Shown: one piece after another, positions 27,315-35,066 of the stretch
Layout: every line of letters begins with the position of its first letter
How positions within the stretch are numbered: the first letter of the stretch is position 1
NCBI RefSeq assembly: GCF_000215975.1
Contig: NC_015682.1
Coordinates: forward strand, 930,001 to 994,000
From: Thermodesulfobacterium geofontis OPF15
GTDB taxonomy: Bacteria > Desulfobacterota > Thermodesulfobacteria > Thermodesulfobacteriales > Thermodesulfobacteriaceae
DNA length: 64,000 bases
Reading direction: 5' to 3'
Notes under the pieces: model-generated
Told to the model about the DNA's origin: nothing
Databases searched by the model: none
The model's input: only the letters and a program-made list of their open reading frames with translations
Position numbers and translations under genes: made by a program

Positions 27315-27710
27315 TTACCAACCACAAATTTGTCTTAATCTTAAGCCTCTTGGACCATAAGGCAAACCCATTTCGTAAGCCTTTTTATCAATCTCAAGCT
27401 TAGTTTTAATAAATTCTATTTCTTTTTTCTCAATTGTTGTCCAATCAGGTGGGGTTTTACTCCATAATCCACGAAGTTCATTTTTAATTTGCCACATTTT
27501 TTGCCATTGAGGACTTATTTCTTTACAAAATGCTTGAGCCTTTTGCGGATCTACTTGAGGCATGTTTTGACGCATCATCGGACCACGGTGAGGCTTAAAT
27601 CTTGTTGGACCTTGTTGGGGTGTGGTTTCATTTTGAGCTAAAACAGTTCCAACAACTAAAACCCCCATAGTTCCTAAAATAGCTAAAGCTTTACTTAGTT
27701 TTTTAAACAT
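27315..27710 (-). CDS. ZraP/Spy-like periplasmic stress protein
   Basis: 131 residues. A signal peptide (MFKKLSKALAILGTMGVLVVGTVLA) precedes a His/Met-containing stretch (FKPHRGPMMRQNMPQ) and a helical hairpin (SPQWQKMWQIKNELRGLWSK, WTTIEKKEIEFIKTKLEIDK) typical of ZraP/CpxP/Spy proteins, which are metal-binding periplasmic chaperones. In Escherichia coli ZraP is the target of ZraSR. Here the ZraSR-like pair is about 0.5 kb away and the gene has its own sigma54-type promoter at 27749-27764. Ribosome site GGAGGTG four bases before the ATG. Two Cys (FCKEI and the C-terminal ICGW) could form a disulfide. Confidence 0.75.
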   Translation of the reverse strand: MFKKLSKALAILGTMGVLVVGTVLAQNETTPQQGPTRFKPHRGPMMRQNMPQVDPQKAQAFCKEISPQWQKMWQIKNELRGLWSKTPPDWTTIEKKEIEFIKTKLEIDKKAYEMGLPYGPRGLRLRQICGW

Positions 27711-27748
27711 CTTACACCTCCTCTAAATTTAAGTTTTTAAATATTTAA

Positions 27749-27764
27749 ATCAAAAATCGTGCCT
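27749..27764 (-). promoter_or_regulatory. Sigma54-type promoter of the ZraP-like gene
   Basis: On the reverse strand AGGCACGATTTTTGAT matches the -24/-12 consensus TGGCACG-N4-TTGCA at GG, CACG and TTG with exact spacing; the only key deviation is A for C at -12. The -12 box lies 41 bases before the ATG at 27710. A nearly identical element precedes the secreted-protein gene at 46350. Confidence 0.7.
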
Positions 27765-27826
27765 GAAATTTTTTTTTCGAATTTTAAAAAGATAAAAAGA
27801 CCTAAAGATTTTTTAAACTTTATAAA

Positions 27827-27855
27827 AATTGCAATTTTATGCAGATTTTGCAAAA
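27827..27855 (-). promoter_or_regulatory. Candidate activator-binding palindromes upstream of the ZraP-like gene
   Basis: Two perfect palindromes, AATTGCAATT (27827-27836) and TTTTGCAAAA (27846-27855), with centres 19 bases apart, about two helical turns. They lie 65-93 bases upstream of the -24 box, a usual place for an NtrC-family enhancer, between the promoter and miaB. The region before the gene at 46350 also contains TTGCAA twice. Binding is inferred. Confidence 0.45.
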
Positions 27856-27856
27856 A

Positions 27857-29203
27857 TTATAGTTTTAAAGTTTCCAAATATTCTCCCTTAAGAGAATGTT
27901 TACCAGCTTCTTTTATAAGAACCTTTACTAAAGCACCTTTTAAATCTAAACGAGGAGTATTAAAATTGACAATTACATTGGTTGTGGTCCTTCCCATTAA
28001 CATATTTGGGTCTTTAGCACTTGGTCCTTCAACTAATACCTCTACCTCTTTTCCTACATAGGATTCATAAATTTCTTTAGTTATTTTAGCTTGAATCTGA
28101 TGAACTATTTTAAGTCTTCTTTCTTTTTCCTCCTCTGGAATTTTATTTTCTAATTTCTGAGCGAGAGTAAAAGGTCTATCTGAATACTTAAAAGAAAAGA
28201 TTTCATGATATCTTACTTTTTCAAGCATTTCCAGAGTTTCTTTAAAATCTTCTTCACTTTCTCCGGGGAAACCTACAATTATATCAGTAGTGATAGCAAT
28301 ATCAGGCACTGCATCTTTTAACTTCTCCACCTTTTCAAGATATTCTTCCTTTGTGTATTTTCTGTTCATTTTTTTGAGAATTTTATTTGAACCAGCTTGT
28401 AAAGGTAGATGAATATGTTTACATACTTTTGGATTTTCAGCTATAACCTTAATTAATTTATCAGAAAGATCTTTTGGATGACTTGTAGTAAATCTTATTC
28501 TCCAAAGATTTTCTATTTGAGAAATCATATTTAAAAGTTCAGGGAAATCAGGATAGTTCTTTTCTTTAATTCCATAGGAATTTACATTTTGTCCTAAAAG
28601 AGTAACCTCTCTAACTCCATTTTTAACTAACTCCTTAACCTCTTTAAGAATATCTTCAGGGTTTCTACTTATTTCTCTTCCTCTAACATAAGGGACAATA
28701 CAATAGGAACAAAAATTGTCACAACCCTGCATTATTGTTACGTAAGCAGTAACTTTTTTATTTTCAAGAGAAAGTTTATTTTCTTTATCAAGTATTAATG
28801 GAGGTTTAAAGTCAGGTTTAAGCTCTGTAAAAACAACAGGTTTTTTATTTTTTTTGAGTGTTTCTAAAGCTTCTTTAATAAAATAAAATCCTTGTGTTCC
28901 TAAAACTAAATCTATATAAGGAAGTCGTTGAATTAATTTCTCGCCTTCTTGTTGAGCTACACAACCTGTAACTCCAATAATAAGATCTGGTTTCTTTTTT
29001 TTGAGGTATTTATATCTTCCTACTTCACTAAAAGCTTTAAATTGAGGTTTTTCTCTTACAGAACAGGTATTAATTAAAATTAAATCTGCTTCTTCAGGAT
29101 TAGAAGTTGGCTCATATTCATCTGAGAGCAAAATATACATTTTCTCCGTATCATTTTCATTCATCTGGCAACCGAAAGTTTTTATATAAACTCTTTTTTT
29201 CAT
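27857..29203 (-). CDS. miaB: tRNA-2-methylthio-N6-dimethylallyladenosine synthase MiaB
   Basis: Radical SAM methylthiotransferase acting on A37 of tRNA. 448 residues in the usual order: UPF0004 domain with [23 protein letters not shown] and [11 protein letters not shown] (three cluster Cys), radical SAM core with [20 protein letters not shown], and a C-terminal TRAM domain (about residues 375-440). The NENDTE form and the [11 protein letters not shown] sequence favour MiaB over MtaB or RimO. It stands alone, divergent from the creatininase-like gene. Confidence 0.96.
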   Translation of the reverse strand: MKKRVYIKTFGCQMNENDTEKMYILLSDEYEPTSNPEEADLILINTCSVREKPQFKAFSEVGRYKYLKKKKPDLIIGVTGCVAQQEGEKLIQRLPYIDLVLGTQGFYFIKEALETLKKNKKPVVFTELKPDFKPPLILDKENKLSLENKKVTAYVTIMQGCDNFCSYCIVPYVRGREISRNPEDILKEVKELVKNGVREVTLLGQNVNSYGIKEKNYPDFPELLNMISQIENLWRIRFTTSHPKDLSDKLIKVIAENPKVCKHIHLPLQAGSNKILKKMNRKYTKEEYLEKVEKLKDAVPDIAITTDIIVGFPGESEEDFKETLEMLEKVRYHEIFSFKYSDRPFTLAQKLENKIPEEEKERRLKIVHQIQAKITKEIYESYVGKEVEVLVEGPSAKDPNMLMGRTTTNVIVNFNTPRLDLKGALVKVLIKEAGKHSLKGEYLETLKL

Positions 29204-29258
29204 AGCAAAAATAAATATAATTCACTTAAAAACATTTTTCAAATTAAGGAGGATTGGC

Positions 29259-29978
29259 ATGTTAATGGAAAATATTACTTCTAAAGAATTTGAAGAATTA
29301 AAAAAGGATACCAAAACAGTAATAATACCAATTGGATCTATCGAAGCTCACGGTCCTCATCTACCCTTAGCAACAGACCTTTATACAATATATGAAATCT
29401 GTAAACTTATAGCTAAAAAAATAAAAGTTCTTGTAGCTCCGCCTTTATATTATGGTTTATGTAGAAGTACAAAACCACTTCCTGGAACTTTAAGTCTAAA
29501 AGGTGAGGTTTTAAAAGCCCTTGTTTTTAATCTTCTTTCTGAATTTTATCGCAATGGTTTTAAAAATTTTTTTATTCTTTCCGGGCATGCTGGAGGTACA
29601 CACATAGCTTATTTAGTGGATACTGCAGAAGCTTTTATTGAGTTGCATAAAGATACTAAAATTTTTGTAGCAGATATTTTTCAACTTTTAAAGCCAGTTT
29701 TAGAAGAATTAAATATTCCCGAGAGTGATTCTCATGCGGGAGAATGGGAAACATCCCTTGTATTTTATTTTAAGCCAGAACTTGTGAAAGAGGGAGCTTT
29801 TGAAGATTATCCTAAGTTTCCAAAATTTAGAATTGTTGAGGATAAAGAAAAATATTGGTCTTCTGGAATATGGGGGAATCCTTTAAAAGCTTCAGCAGAA
29901 AAAGGAAAAATTCTTGCAGAAAAATTAACAGAAATTTTAATTAAAGAAATTAAAACTTTGGAAGAGGAAGGAGTATGA
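29259..29978 (+). CDS. Creatininase-family amidohydrolase
   Basis: 239 residues with the family metal-binding motifs: PIGSIEAHGPHLPLATD near the N-terminus, LSGHAGGTH in the middle and SDSHAGEWETS, supplying Glu, His and Asp ligands. Members hydrolyse cyclic amides (creatinine, or formamides in FAPy and mycofactocin/riboflavin pathways). The creatine pathway is not expected in such an organism, so the substrate is open. Strong ribosome site AAGGAGGATTGGC before ATG 29259. The stop overlaps rtcA by four bases (ATGA type). Confidence 0.88.
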   Translation: MLMENITSKEFEELKKDTKTVIIPIGSIEAHGPHLPLATDLYTIYEICKLIAKKIKVLVAPPLYYGLCRSTKPLPGTLSLKGEVLKALVFNLLSEFYRNGFKNFFILSGHAGGTHIAYLVDTAEAFIELHKDTKIFVADIFQLLKPVLEELNIPESDSHAGEWETSLVFYFKPELVKEGAFEDYPKFPKFRIVEDKEKYWSSGIWGNPLKASAEKGKILAEKLTEILIKEIKTLEEEGV

Positions 29979-31036
29979 TTTTAATAGATGGATCTTATGG
30001 AGAAGGGGGAGGACAAATCTTGAGAACCTGTCTTTCTCTTTCAGTTGTTTTAGGAAAACCTTTTAAAATATTTAAAATAAGAGCAGGTAGACCCAAACCA
30101 GGACTTCAACCTCAACATCTTGCCTGTGTAAAAGCATGCGCTGAAATTTCAAAAGCAGAACTTGAAGGAGCAGAACTTAATTCTAAAGAGCTTATATTTA
30201 TTCCTAAAGAAAAACCAACTAATAAAACATACTTTTTTGATATAAAAACCGCAGGCTCAACTTCTTTACTTTTTCAAACCCTACTTTACCCTTTAGCCTT
30301 ATCAGAAGGGGGAGAATTAATTTTAAAAGGAGGAACCCATGTTCCTTTTAGCCCTTCTTTTCATTATTTAAAATATGTGTTTTTACCTATAGTAAATTTT
30401 TTAGGTTTAAAAGCTGAAATTTATTTAGAAAAAGCAGGGTTTTATCCAAAGGGAGGTGGTAAAATAAGAGCTAAAATTTTTCCTTGGAAAGAATTTAAAT
30501 TACCAAATATAAGTAAAAAATTTGATCCAGATGAGATTTTTATAATAAGTCTTATTTCTGAAGATTTGCCTTCTCACATTTTAGAAAGACAAGCAATTTC
30601 AGCTAAGAAAAAACTTTTAACTGCTCAATTAAAATCACCAAAGGAAATATTTGAAAAAGTTAAAAGTGATTCTCCTGGGACTATGCTTTTTATTTATTCT
30701 ATAGATAAAGATAAGATAAAAAGGGTTGGTTTTTTTGAACTTGGTAAAAAGGGATATCCCGCAGAAAAAGTAGGAGAAAATTCAGCTATTCAATTCTTGG
30801 AATTTTTAAAAACAGAAGCTCAATTTGAAGAACATCTTGGAGATCAAATTTTGCTTCCTTTAACTTTTGCTATAATAAAAAATCGTGAAAAAATTTTTAT
30901 TTATAAAACTTCGAAAATTACTAAGCATCTTCTTACCCAAGCTTGGGTTATTCCTCAATTTATGAAAGAGATTAATATTGAGGTTTTAGGAAAAGAAGGG
31001 AATCCAGGTGAGGTTAAAATTAGCTTATTAAATTAA
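29975..31036 (+). CDS. rtcA: RNA 3'-terminal phosphate cyclase RtcA
   Basis: ATP-dependent enzyme that converts RNA 3'-phosphates to 2',3'-cyclic phosphates through an adenylated His. 353 residues with DGSYGEGGGQILRTCLSLS at the N-terminus, RAGRPKPGLQPQHLACVKA, FYPKGGGKIRAKIFP and the nucleotidyl-accepting His motif EEHLGDQILLPLTFA. Coupled to the creatininase-like gene by a four-base overlap. No rtcB or rtcR is present; an RNA ligase gene follows after one intervening gene, so an RNA repair context is likely. Confidence 0.95.
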   Translation: MILIDGSYGEGGGQILRTCLSLSVVLGKPFKIFKIRAGRPKPGLQPQHLACVKACAEISKAELEGAELNSKELIFIPKEKPTNKTYFFDIKTAGSTSLLFQTLLYPLALSEGGELILKGGTHVPFSPSFHYLKYVFLPIVNFLGLKAEIYLEKAGFYPKGGGKIRAKIFPWKEFKLPNISKKFDPDEIFIISLISEDLPSHILERQAISAKKKLLTAQLKSPKEIFEKVKSDSPGTMLFIYSIDKDKIKRVGFFELGKKGYPAEKVGENSAIQFLEFLKTEAQFEEHLGDQILLPLTFAIIKNREKIFIYKTSKITKHLLTQAWVIPQFMKEINIEVLGKEGNPGEVKISLLN

Positions 31037-31045
31037 GGTTTTTTT

Positions 31046-32584
31046 ATGAAAAAAGAGAAATTATATTTTTGGATTTTACTAATATGTGCAGGTTTTTTAA
31101 TTTTTTGGAATTTAGGAGAGAGACCACTTTTCGGAGTAGAAGGGAGATGGGGGGAGGCTGCAAGAGAAATGGTACTTAGAGGATCTTGGTTTGTACCAAC
31201 TATCAACTTTGAACCTCATGTAACTAAACCTTTAATACCTTTTTGGTTGATAAAACTCTCTGGAATGATTTTTCAAAAGTTTAATGAATTTACCGTAAGA
31301 CTTCCAGGAGCTTTACTTGCCTTTTTAAGTTTATGGTGCTTTTATAAAGCTGTAACTAAGCTTTTTTCCTATCCTTGGAACCTTATTTCTACAGGGATTC
31401 TTCTTACTTCCTTAGGTTTTGTAGAATTTTCTCGTCTTGCTCAGTCTGAAATTTATCAACTTTTTGGAATAATAGTGAGTCTTACCTTTTATATTTATTT
31501 CAGAGATCAAAAAAGTTTCTTAGGGTATTTAGGTTTTTTTGCTGGTATGGTTTTTGGTGGACTATCAAAGGGCATTACTTCTTTTGCAGTACTTTTTATT
31601 CTTCCTCTAATTGATGCACTTATAGAAAAAAGATTTTATCATTTAAATTGGAAATCCATTATTACTGGAATTTTTGTCTTGGGATTTTATTTTCTTCCCT
31701 ATTACTTAACTGCTTATGAGCTACGAAGTGAACTTCCTTTTTATCTTTGGTTTAAAGAAAACCTAAAGCAAGCAGTGGAGCCTTATGATAATCTTAGACC
31801 TTTTTATATTTATTTCTTATATTGGCCCTTATGGTTAGCTCCTTGGTCGTTTTTTTTATTTGGAGCTATATTAAAGTTTGCTAAAAAGCTTAAGCAAATT
31901 TCTAATGAAGAAAAGCTTTTTTTCTTAACTTCTCTTGCCATATTTTTGCTTTTTACTTTAGCTAAAGCAAGAAGAGGCTATTATATTCTACCTATTCTTC
32001 CTTTTTCAGCGATTTTAATTACCTATTATATGAAAAACCACTTAGATGAATTTTTACTTAAAGTTTATAACTTGATAAGCTTTATGTTGATGATTTTGAC
32101 TTTAGGGCTTTTTTTAATTTTTCCTTATCTACAATTAAAGATTTCTCCTATAGTAACTGCAGTTTTGATTTTAAGTTTTTTCTTACAAATTTTAGTTTTT
32201 CTCTTTTTTAAGAAAGAAAGATTTTTTGGCTTTATTTTCCAGTTTTTAGTAGTTGAATGGTTGGTTTATGCTATGCTTATACCTTATTATTCTAAGAGTT
32301 CTGAAAAAGATGCAGGAGAATTTTTAGCTAAACTTTCTTATAAAATCCCTCAAGCTCTTATTTGTGAGATAAATAAGCCAGTCGCTAATGTTTATTTTTA
32401 TGCTCAAATTTCAAAAAAAATTGAACCTTTTTCCGAGGATAAAAATTGCCAAATTCTTTTAGTTAGAAAAGATCTTACCCCAGAAATTAAAAGCCTTTTA
32501 GAAAGGGGATATCAATTTATAGAATTTAGGGAAGAAAAAGAACCTTCAAAAACTTATTACATTCTTTATAAAAGCCCCGGATAA
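31046..32584 (+). CDS. Family 39 glycosyltransferase (ArnT/PMT-like membrane enzyme)
   Basis: 512 residues with about 11-12 membrane segments. The first periplasmic loop has GVEGRWGEAAREMVLRGSWF followed by HVTKPLIPFWLIKLSG, the acidic-plus-KPP-like motif of PMT and ArnT enzymes that use polyprenyl-phosphate sugars on the periplasmic side. It likely modifies lipid A or another surface polymer; donor and acceptor are unknown. It lies nine bases after rtcA and is probably co-transcribed, although functionally unrelated. Confidence 0.87.
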   Translation: MKKEKLYFWILLICAGFLIFWNLGERPLFGVEGRWGEAAREMVLRGSWFVPTINFEPHVTKPLIPFWLIKLSGMIFQKFNEFTVRLPGALLAFLSLWCFYKAVTKLFSYPWNLISTGILLTSLGFVEFSRLAQSEIYQLFGIIVSLTFYIYFRDQKSFLGYLGFFAGMVFGGLSKGITSFAVLFILPLIDALIEKRFYHLNWKSIITGIFVLGFYFLPYYLTAYELRSELPFYLWFKENLKQAVEPYDNLRPFYIYFLYWPLWLAPWSFFLFGAILKFAKKLKQISNEEKLFFLTSLAIFLLFTLAKARRGYYILPILPFSAILITYYMKNHLDEFLLKVYNLISFMLMILTLGLFLIFPYLQLKISPIVTAVLILSFFLQILVFLFFKKERFFGFIFQFLVVEWLVYAMLIPYYSKSSEKDAGEFLAKLSYKIPQALICEINKPVANVYFYAQISKKIEPFSEDKNCQILLVRKDLTPEIKSLLERGYQFIEFREEKEPSKTYYILYKSPG

Positions 32585-32636
32585 TCCCTTTGATATTGAG
32601 GTTTTATAAAGGAAAGAAAATTAAGGGAGGTAAAAA

Positions 32637-33791
32637 TTGAAAGAAGAGGAAAAAGAGATATTAAGATATTTGAAATACTGTTGGGAGACAAATGTTTATT
32701 TAAGAAAATATCCTCTAAAAGACTGGGAAGATGCCTATTACAAAGGAAAGGTTTTATTTTTTAGTTGGAAAAATAAAAATTTCTTTAGACTCAATAAAGA
32801 CTTTAAATTTTATCCCCTGGGGACTTTTTTTAATGAAAAAATTTTAGTTCTCGGCTATCCACATATCCCAAGAATTTATGTATTAAAAACTGGGCTTAAA
32901 AGATATCTTAAATATCCCTTTTATGCTGAAGAAAAAATTGAAGGATATAATGTTAGGTTAGTAAAGGTTGATGATGAAATCCTTGCTTTTACAAGAAGAG
33001 GATATGTATGTGCTTTTGCTACTGATAGATGGGAAGATTTTTTACCTGAGCTTCCAAGGTTTTTTGAGGAAAATCCTGATTTAGTAGTTTGTGCAGAAGT
33101 TGCAGGACCTGAAAATCCCTTTGTAAGTGAGTATCCATCTTATATAAAAGAGGATATTAATTTTTTTGTATTTGATTTTATGAAGAAAGGGGAAGGAGAA
33201 TTTTTAAATGTATCTAAAAAATTAGAGCTTTTAAAAAAATATAGATTAAATTCTCCTGAAATACAAGGACCCTTTGATCCAGAGAAAGATTACCAAAAAA
33301 TAAAAGAACTTCTCAAAAGGTATCATTTAGAAAAAAGAGAAGGTGTAGTTTTTAAACCAGATTATGAAGGAAATAGAGTTAAATATGTAACTCCCTTTTC
33401 TAATCTTGAGGATTTAAGGGTAGTTTTTCCCTATCTCGGAGAGATAGATCCCTATTTTGTATCTTTAAGATTGATAAGACTTGCACTAAATCTTTATGAG
33501 TTTGAAGAATTTAAAGAAGAAGTTTATAGTGTTTTAGGAAAAAATTTATTTGAAGAAACTTTAGAAAATTTTAAAACAGAAAGACTTTTGCAAGAAACTT
33601 TTAGAGTAAGATTTAAAAAGGAAAGTAATTTTCATGCTATGCTTGCACATTTTCGTATAGCTAAAGTGAGTATAGAAGTTAAAAAAACAGAATGGAAAAA
33701 TGGATATTTTTGTGTAGAATTTTCTAAAATATATCCAAAGGCAACCCAATTTTGGAAGTCTAAATTAGAGGGGTGGGGAGAAATTGATTAA
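32637..33791 (+). CDS. RNA ligase of the Rnl3 (Pab1020) family
   Basis: 384 residues. The nucleotidyltransferase motif I is EEKIEGYNVRLV (Lys in KIEG, about residue 102), followed by FTRRGYVCAF, EVAGPENPFV (motif IIIa-like), REGVVFKPDYEGNRVKYV (motifs IV and V). The C-terminal helical region is the dimerisation part of the archaeal Pab1020 ligase, which circularises RNA; bacterial homologues are limited to thermophiles such as Aquificae and Thermodesulfobacteria (from memory). The start is TTG 32637, backed by a strong AAGGGAGG site. The nearby rtcA suggests RNA end processing. Confidence 0.85.
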   Translation: MKEEEKEILRYLKYCWETNVYLRKYPLKDWEDAYYKGKVLFFSWKNKNFFRLNKDFKFYPLGTFFNEKILVLGYPHIPRIYVLKTGLKRYLKYPFYAEEKIEGYNVRLVKVDDEILAFTRRGYVCAFATDRWEDFLPELPRFFEENPDLVVCAEVAGPENPFVSEYPSYIKEDINFFVFDFMKKGEGEFLNVSKKLELLKKYRLNSPEIQGPFDPEKDYQKIKELLKRYHLEKREGVVFKPDYEGNRVKYVTPFSNLEDLRVVFPYLGEIDPYFVSLRLIRLALNLYEFEEFKEEVYSVLGKNLFEETLENFKTERLLQETFRVRFKKESNFHAMLAHFRIAKVSIEVKKTEWKNGYFCVEFSKIYPKATQFWKSKLEGWGEID

Positions 33792-34479
33792 TGAATTTTT
33801 CCCAGTGTTTTTAAATCTTAAAAATAAACTTTGTATTGTAATAGGTGGGGGGAAAGTTGCAGAAAGAAAGGTAGAAAATCTTCTTACATCTCAAGCAAAA
33901 GTAAAAGTAATTTCTCCAGAGGTAACTTTAAAACTTAAAAAATTAGCTGAAGAGGGAAAAATTGAATGGGAAAGAAGAGTATATAAAAAGGGAGACCTTC
34001 ACTCAGCTTGGTTAGTGATTGCAGCAACAGATAATCCAGAAATACAAAAAGAAATATTTAAAGAAGCAGAAGAAAAACGTATTTTTTGTAATGTAGTTGA
34101 TGTTCCTGAACTATGTAGTTTTATAGTACCTTCAACTATTAGAAGAGGTCTTTTAACTATTGCTATTTCTACCTCAGGAGTAAGTCCTGCTGTAGCGAGA
34201 AGATTAAGAGAAACTTTAGAAGAAATAATAGGAGAAGAGTATGTGCTTTATGTGGAGCTTATGAAAGATTTAAGAAAACAAATTCTAAATTTAAATCTTT
34301 CTTCAGAGGAAAAAGAAGAAAAACTTCAAAAACTTGCTTTAGCTCCTATTCCTCGCTATATCAAATATAGAGATTTTGAATTATTAAAAGTTTTAATTGA
34401 AAAAGAGGGGCTTACTTTTCCGACTGAGATTTTTGAGAAACATTTTCCCAATATTTTTTCCAAAGAAAACGAAAAGTAG
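33784..34479 (+). CDS. Precorrin-2 dehydrogenase / siroheme synthase (CysG N-terminal type)
   Basis: NAD-dependent oxidation of precorrin-2 to sirohydrochlorin for siroheme or B12. 231 residues: FFPVFLNLKNKLCIVIGGGKVAERKVENLL, a Rossmann P-loop, AATDNPEIQKEIF, CNVVDVPELCSFIVPSTIRRGLLTIAISTSG, the classical CysG/Met8p N-terminal sequence. The methyltransferase half is absent. Starts at TTG 33784 after a GGGGAG site, overlapping the RNA ligase by eight bases. Siroheme is needed for sulfite reductase, in line with a sulfate-reducer. The 3' end overlaps the opposing NUDIX gene by 68 bases. Confidence 0.92.
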   Translation: MINEFFPVFLNLKNKLCIVIGGGKVAERKVENLLTSQAKVKVISPEVTLKLKKLAEEGKIEWERRVYKKGDLHSAWLVIAATDNPEIQKEIFKEAEEKRIFCNVVDVPELCSFIVPSTIRRGLLTIAISTSGVSPAVARRLRETLEEIIGEEYVLYVELMKDLRKQILNLNLSSEEKEEKLQKLALAPIPRYIKYRDFELLKVLIEKEGLTFPTEIFEKHFPNIFSKENEK

Positions 34480-34987
34480 GAGAAAAAATTTCAGGATTAG
34501 TTTGAAGAAGATTTTCTACTTTTTCAATAGTAAAAAATCCTCCCTCTTCAATTTCAAGAGGATTAGGTTTAGGTATTTTTTTAGTATATCCTACAAATAG
34601 AGAAATACACTGCATATTTGTTTCTTCTGAAGGAGGTAATTTTAAAACTTTTTTAAGTTTTACTTTAAGAGAAAGTTCTTCTCTTAATTCTCTTTGTGCT
34701 GAAATTAAAGCACCTTCTCCAGCTAATACATGTCCAGAAGCTGAAGAGGTCCAAAGACCAGGATTTTCATCTACAAGGGGGGATTTTTTTTGAAGATATA
34801 TTTCTCCTTTTTCATTAAAAAGAAACACATGAACAATTTTATGAAAAAGCCCCTTTTTATGAATACTTTCCCTATTTAAGATACTAACAGGTTCACAATT
34901 TTTATCAACAATTTCTAAAATTTCTCTTTTTCTTCCCTCTGGGGTCTCCTTAGGCTTTCTTCCTCTTTTTTTGATTTTTTCGTGCAT
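34412..34987 (-). CDS. NUDIX hydrolase with basic N-terminal extension
   Basis: 191 residues. The NUDIX box begins GHVLAGEGALISAQRELREELSL (about residues 87-109), preceded by VFLFNEKGEIYLQKKS and followed by EEGGFFTIEKVENLL. The GLWTSSASGHV pattern resembles isopentenyl-diphosphate isomerase-like or YfcD-type members; the substrate is unknown. The first 20 residues are very basic (KIKKRGRKPKE), like an AT-hook. It overlaps the convergent siroheme gene by 68 bases at its 3' end, and both frames look genuinely coding there. Confidence 0.85.
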   Translation of the reverse strand: MHEKIKKRGRKPKETPEGRKREILEIVDKNCEPVSILNRESIHKKGLFHKIVHVFLFNEKGEIYLQKKSPLVDENPGLWTSSASGHVLAGEGALISAQRELREELSLKVKLKKVLKLPPSEETNMQCISLFVGYTKKIPKPNPLEIEEGGFFTIEKVENLLQTNPEIFSPTFRFLWKKYWENVSQKSQSEK

Positions 34988-34993
34988 TTAATT

Positions 34994-35024
34994 TAAAAGA
35001 TTAAATTAAAAGATTAAATTAAAA
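34994..35024. repeat. Short AT-rich tandem repeat
   Basis: The 13-base unit TAAAAGATTAAAT occurs twice in tandem, with a third partial copy, in the gap between the NUDIX gene start and the end of lon. It is probably a product of slippage; no role is evident. Confidence 0.6.
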
Positions 35025-35066
35025 ATTTGAATTTATTATTACCAAAAAATTTAAATTTGAAAAGAT

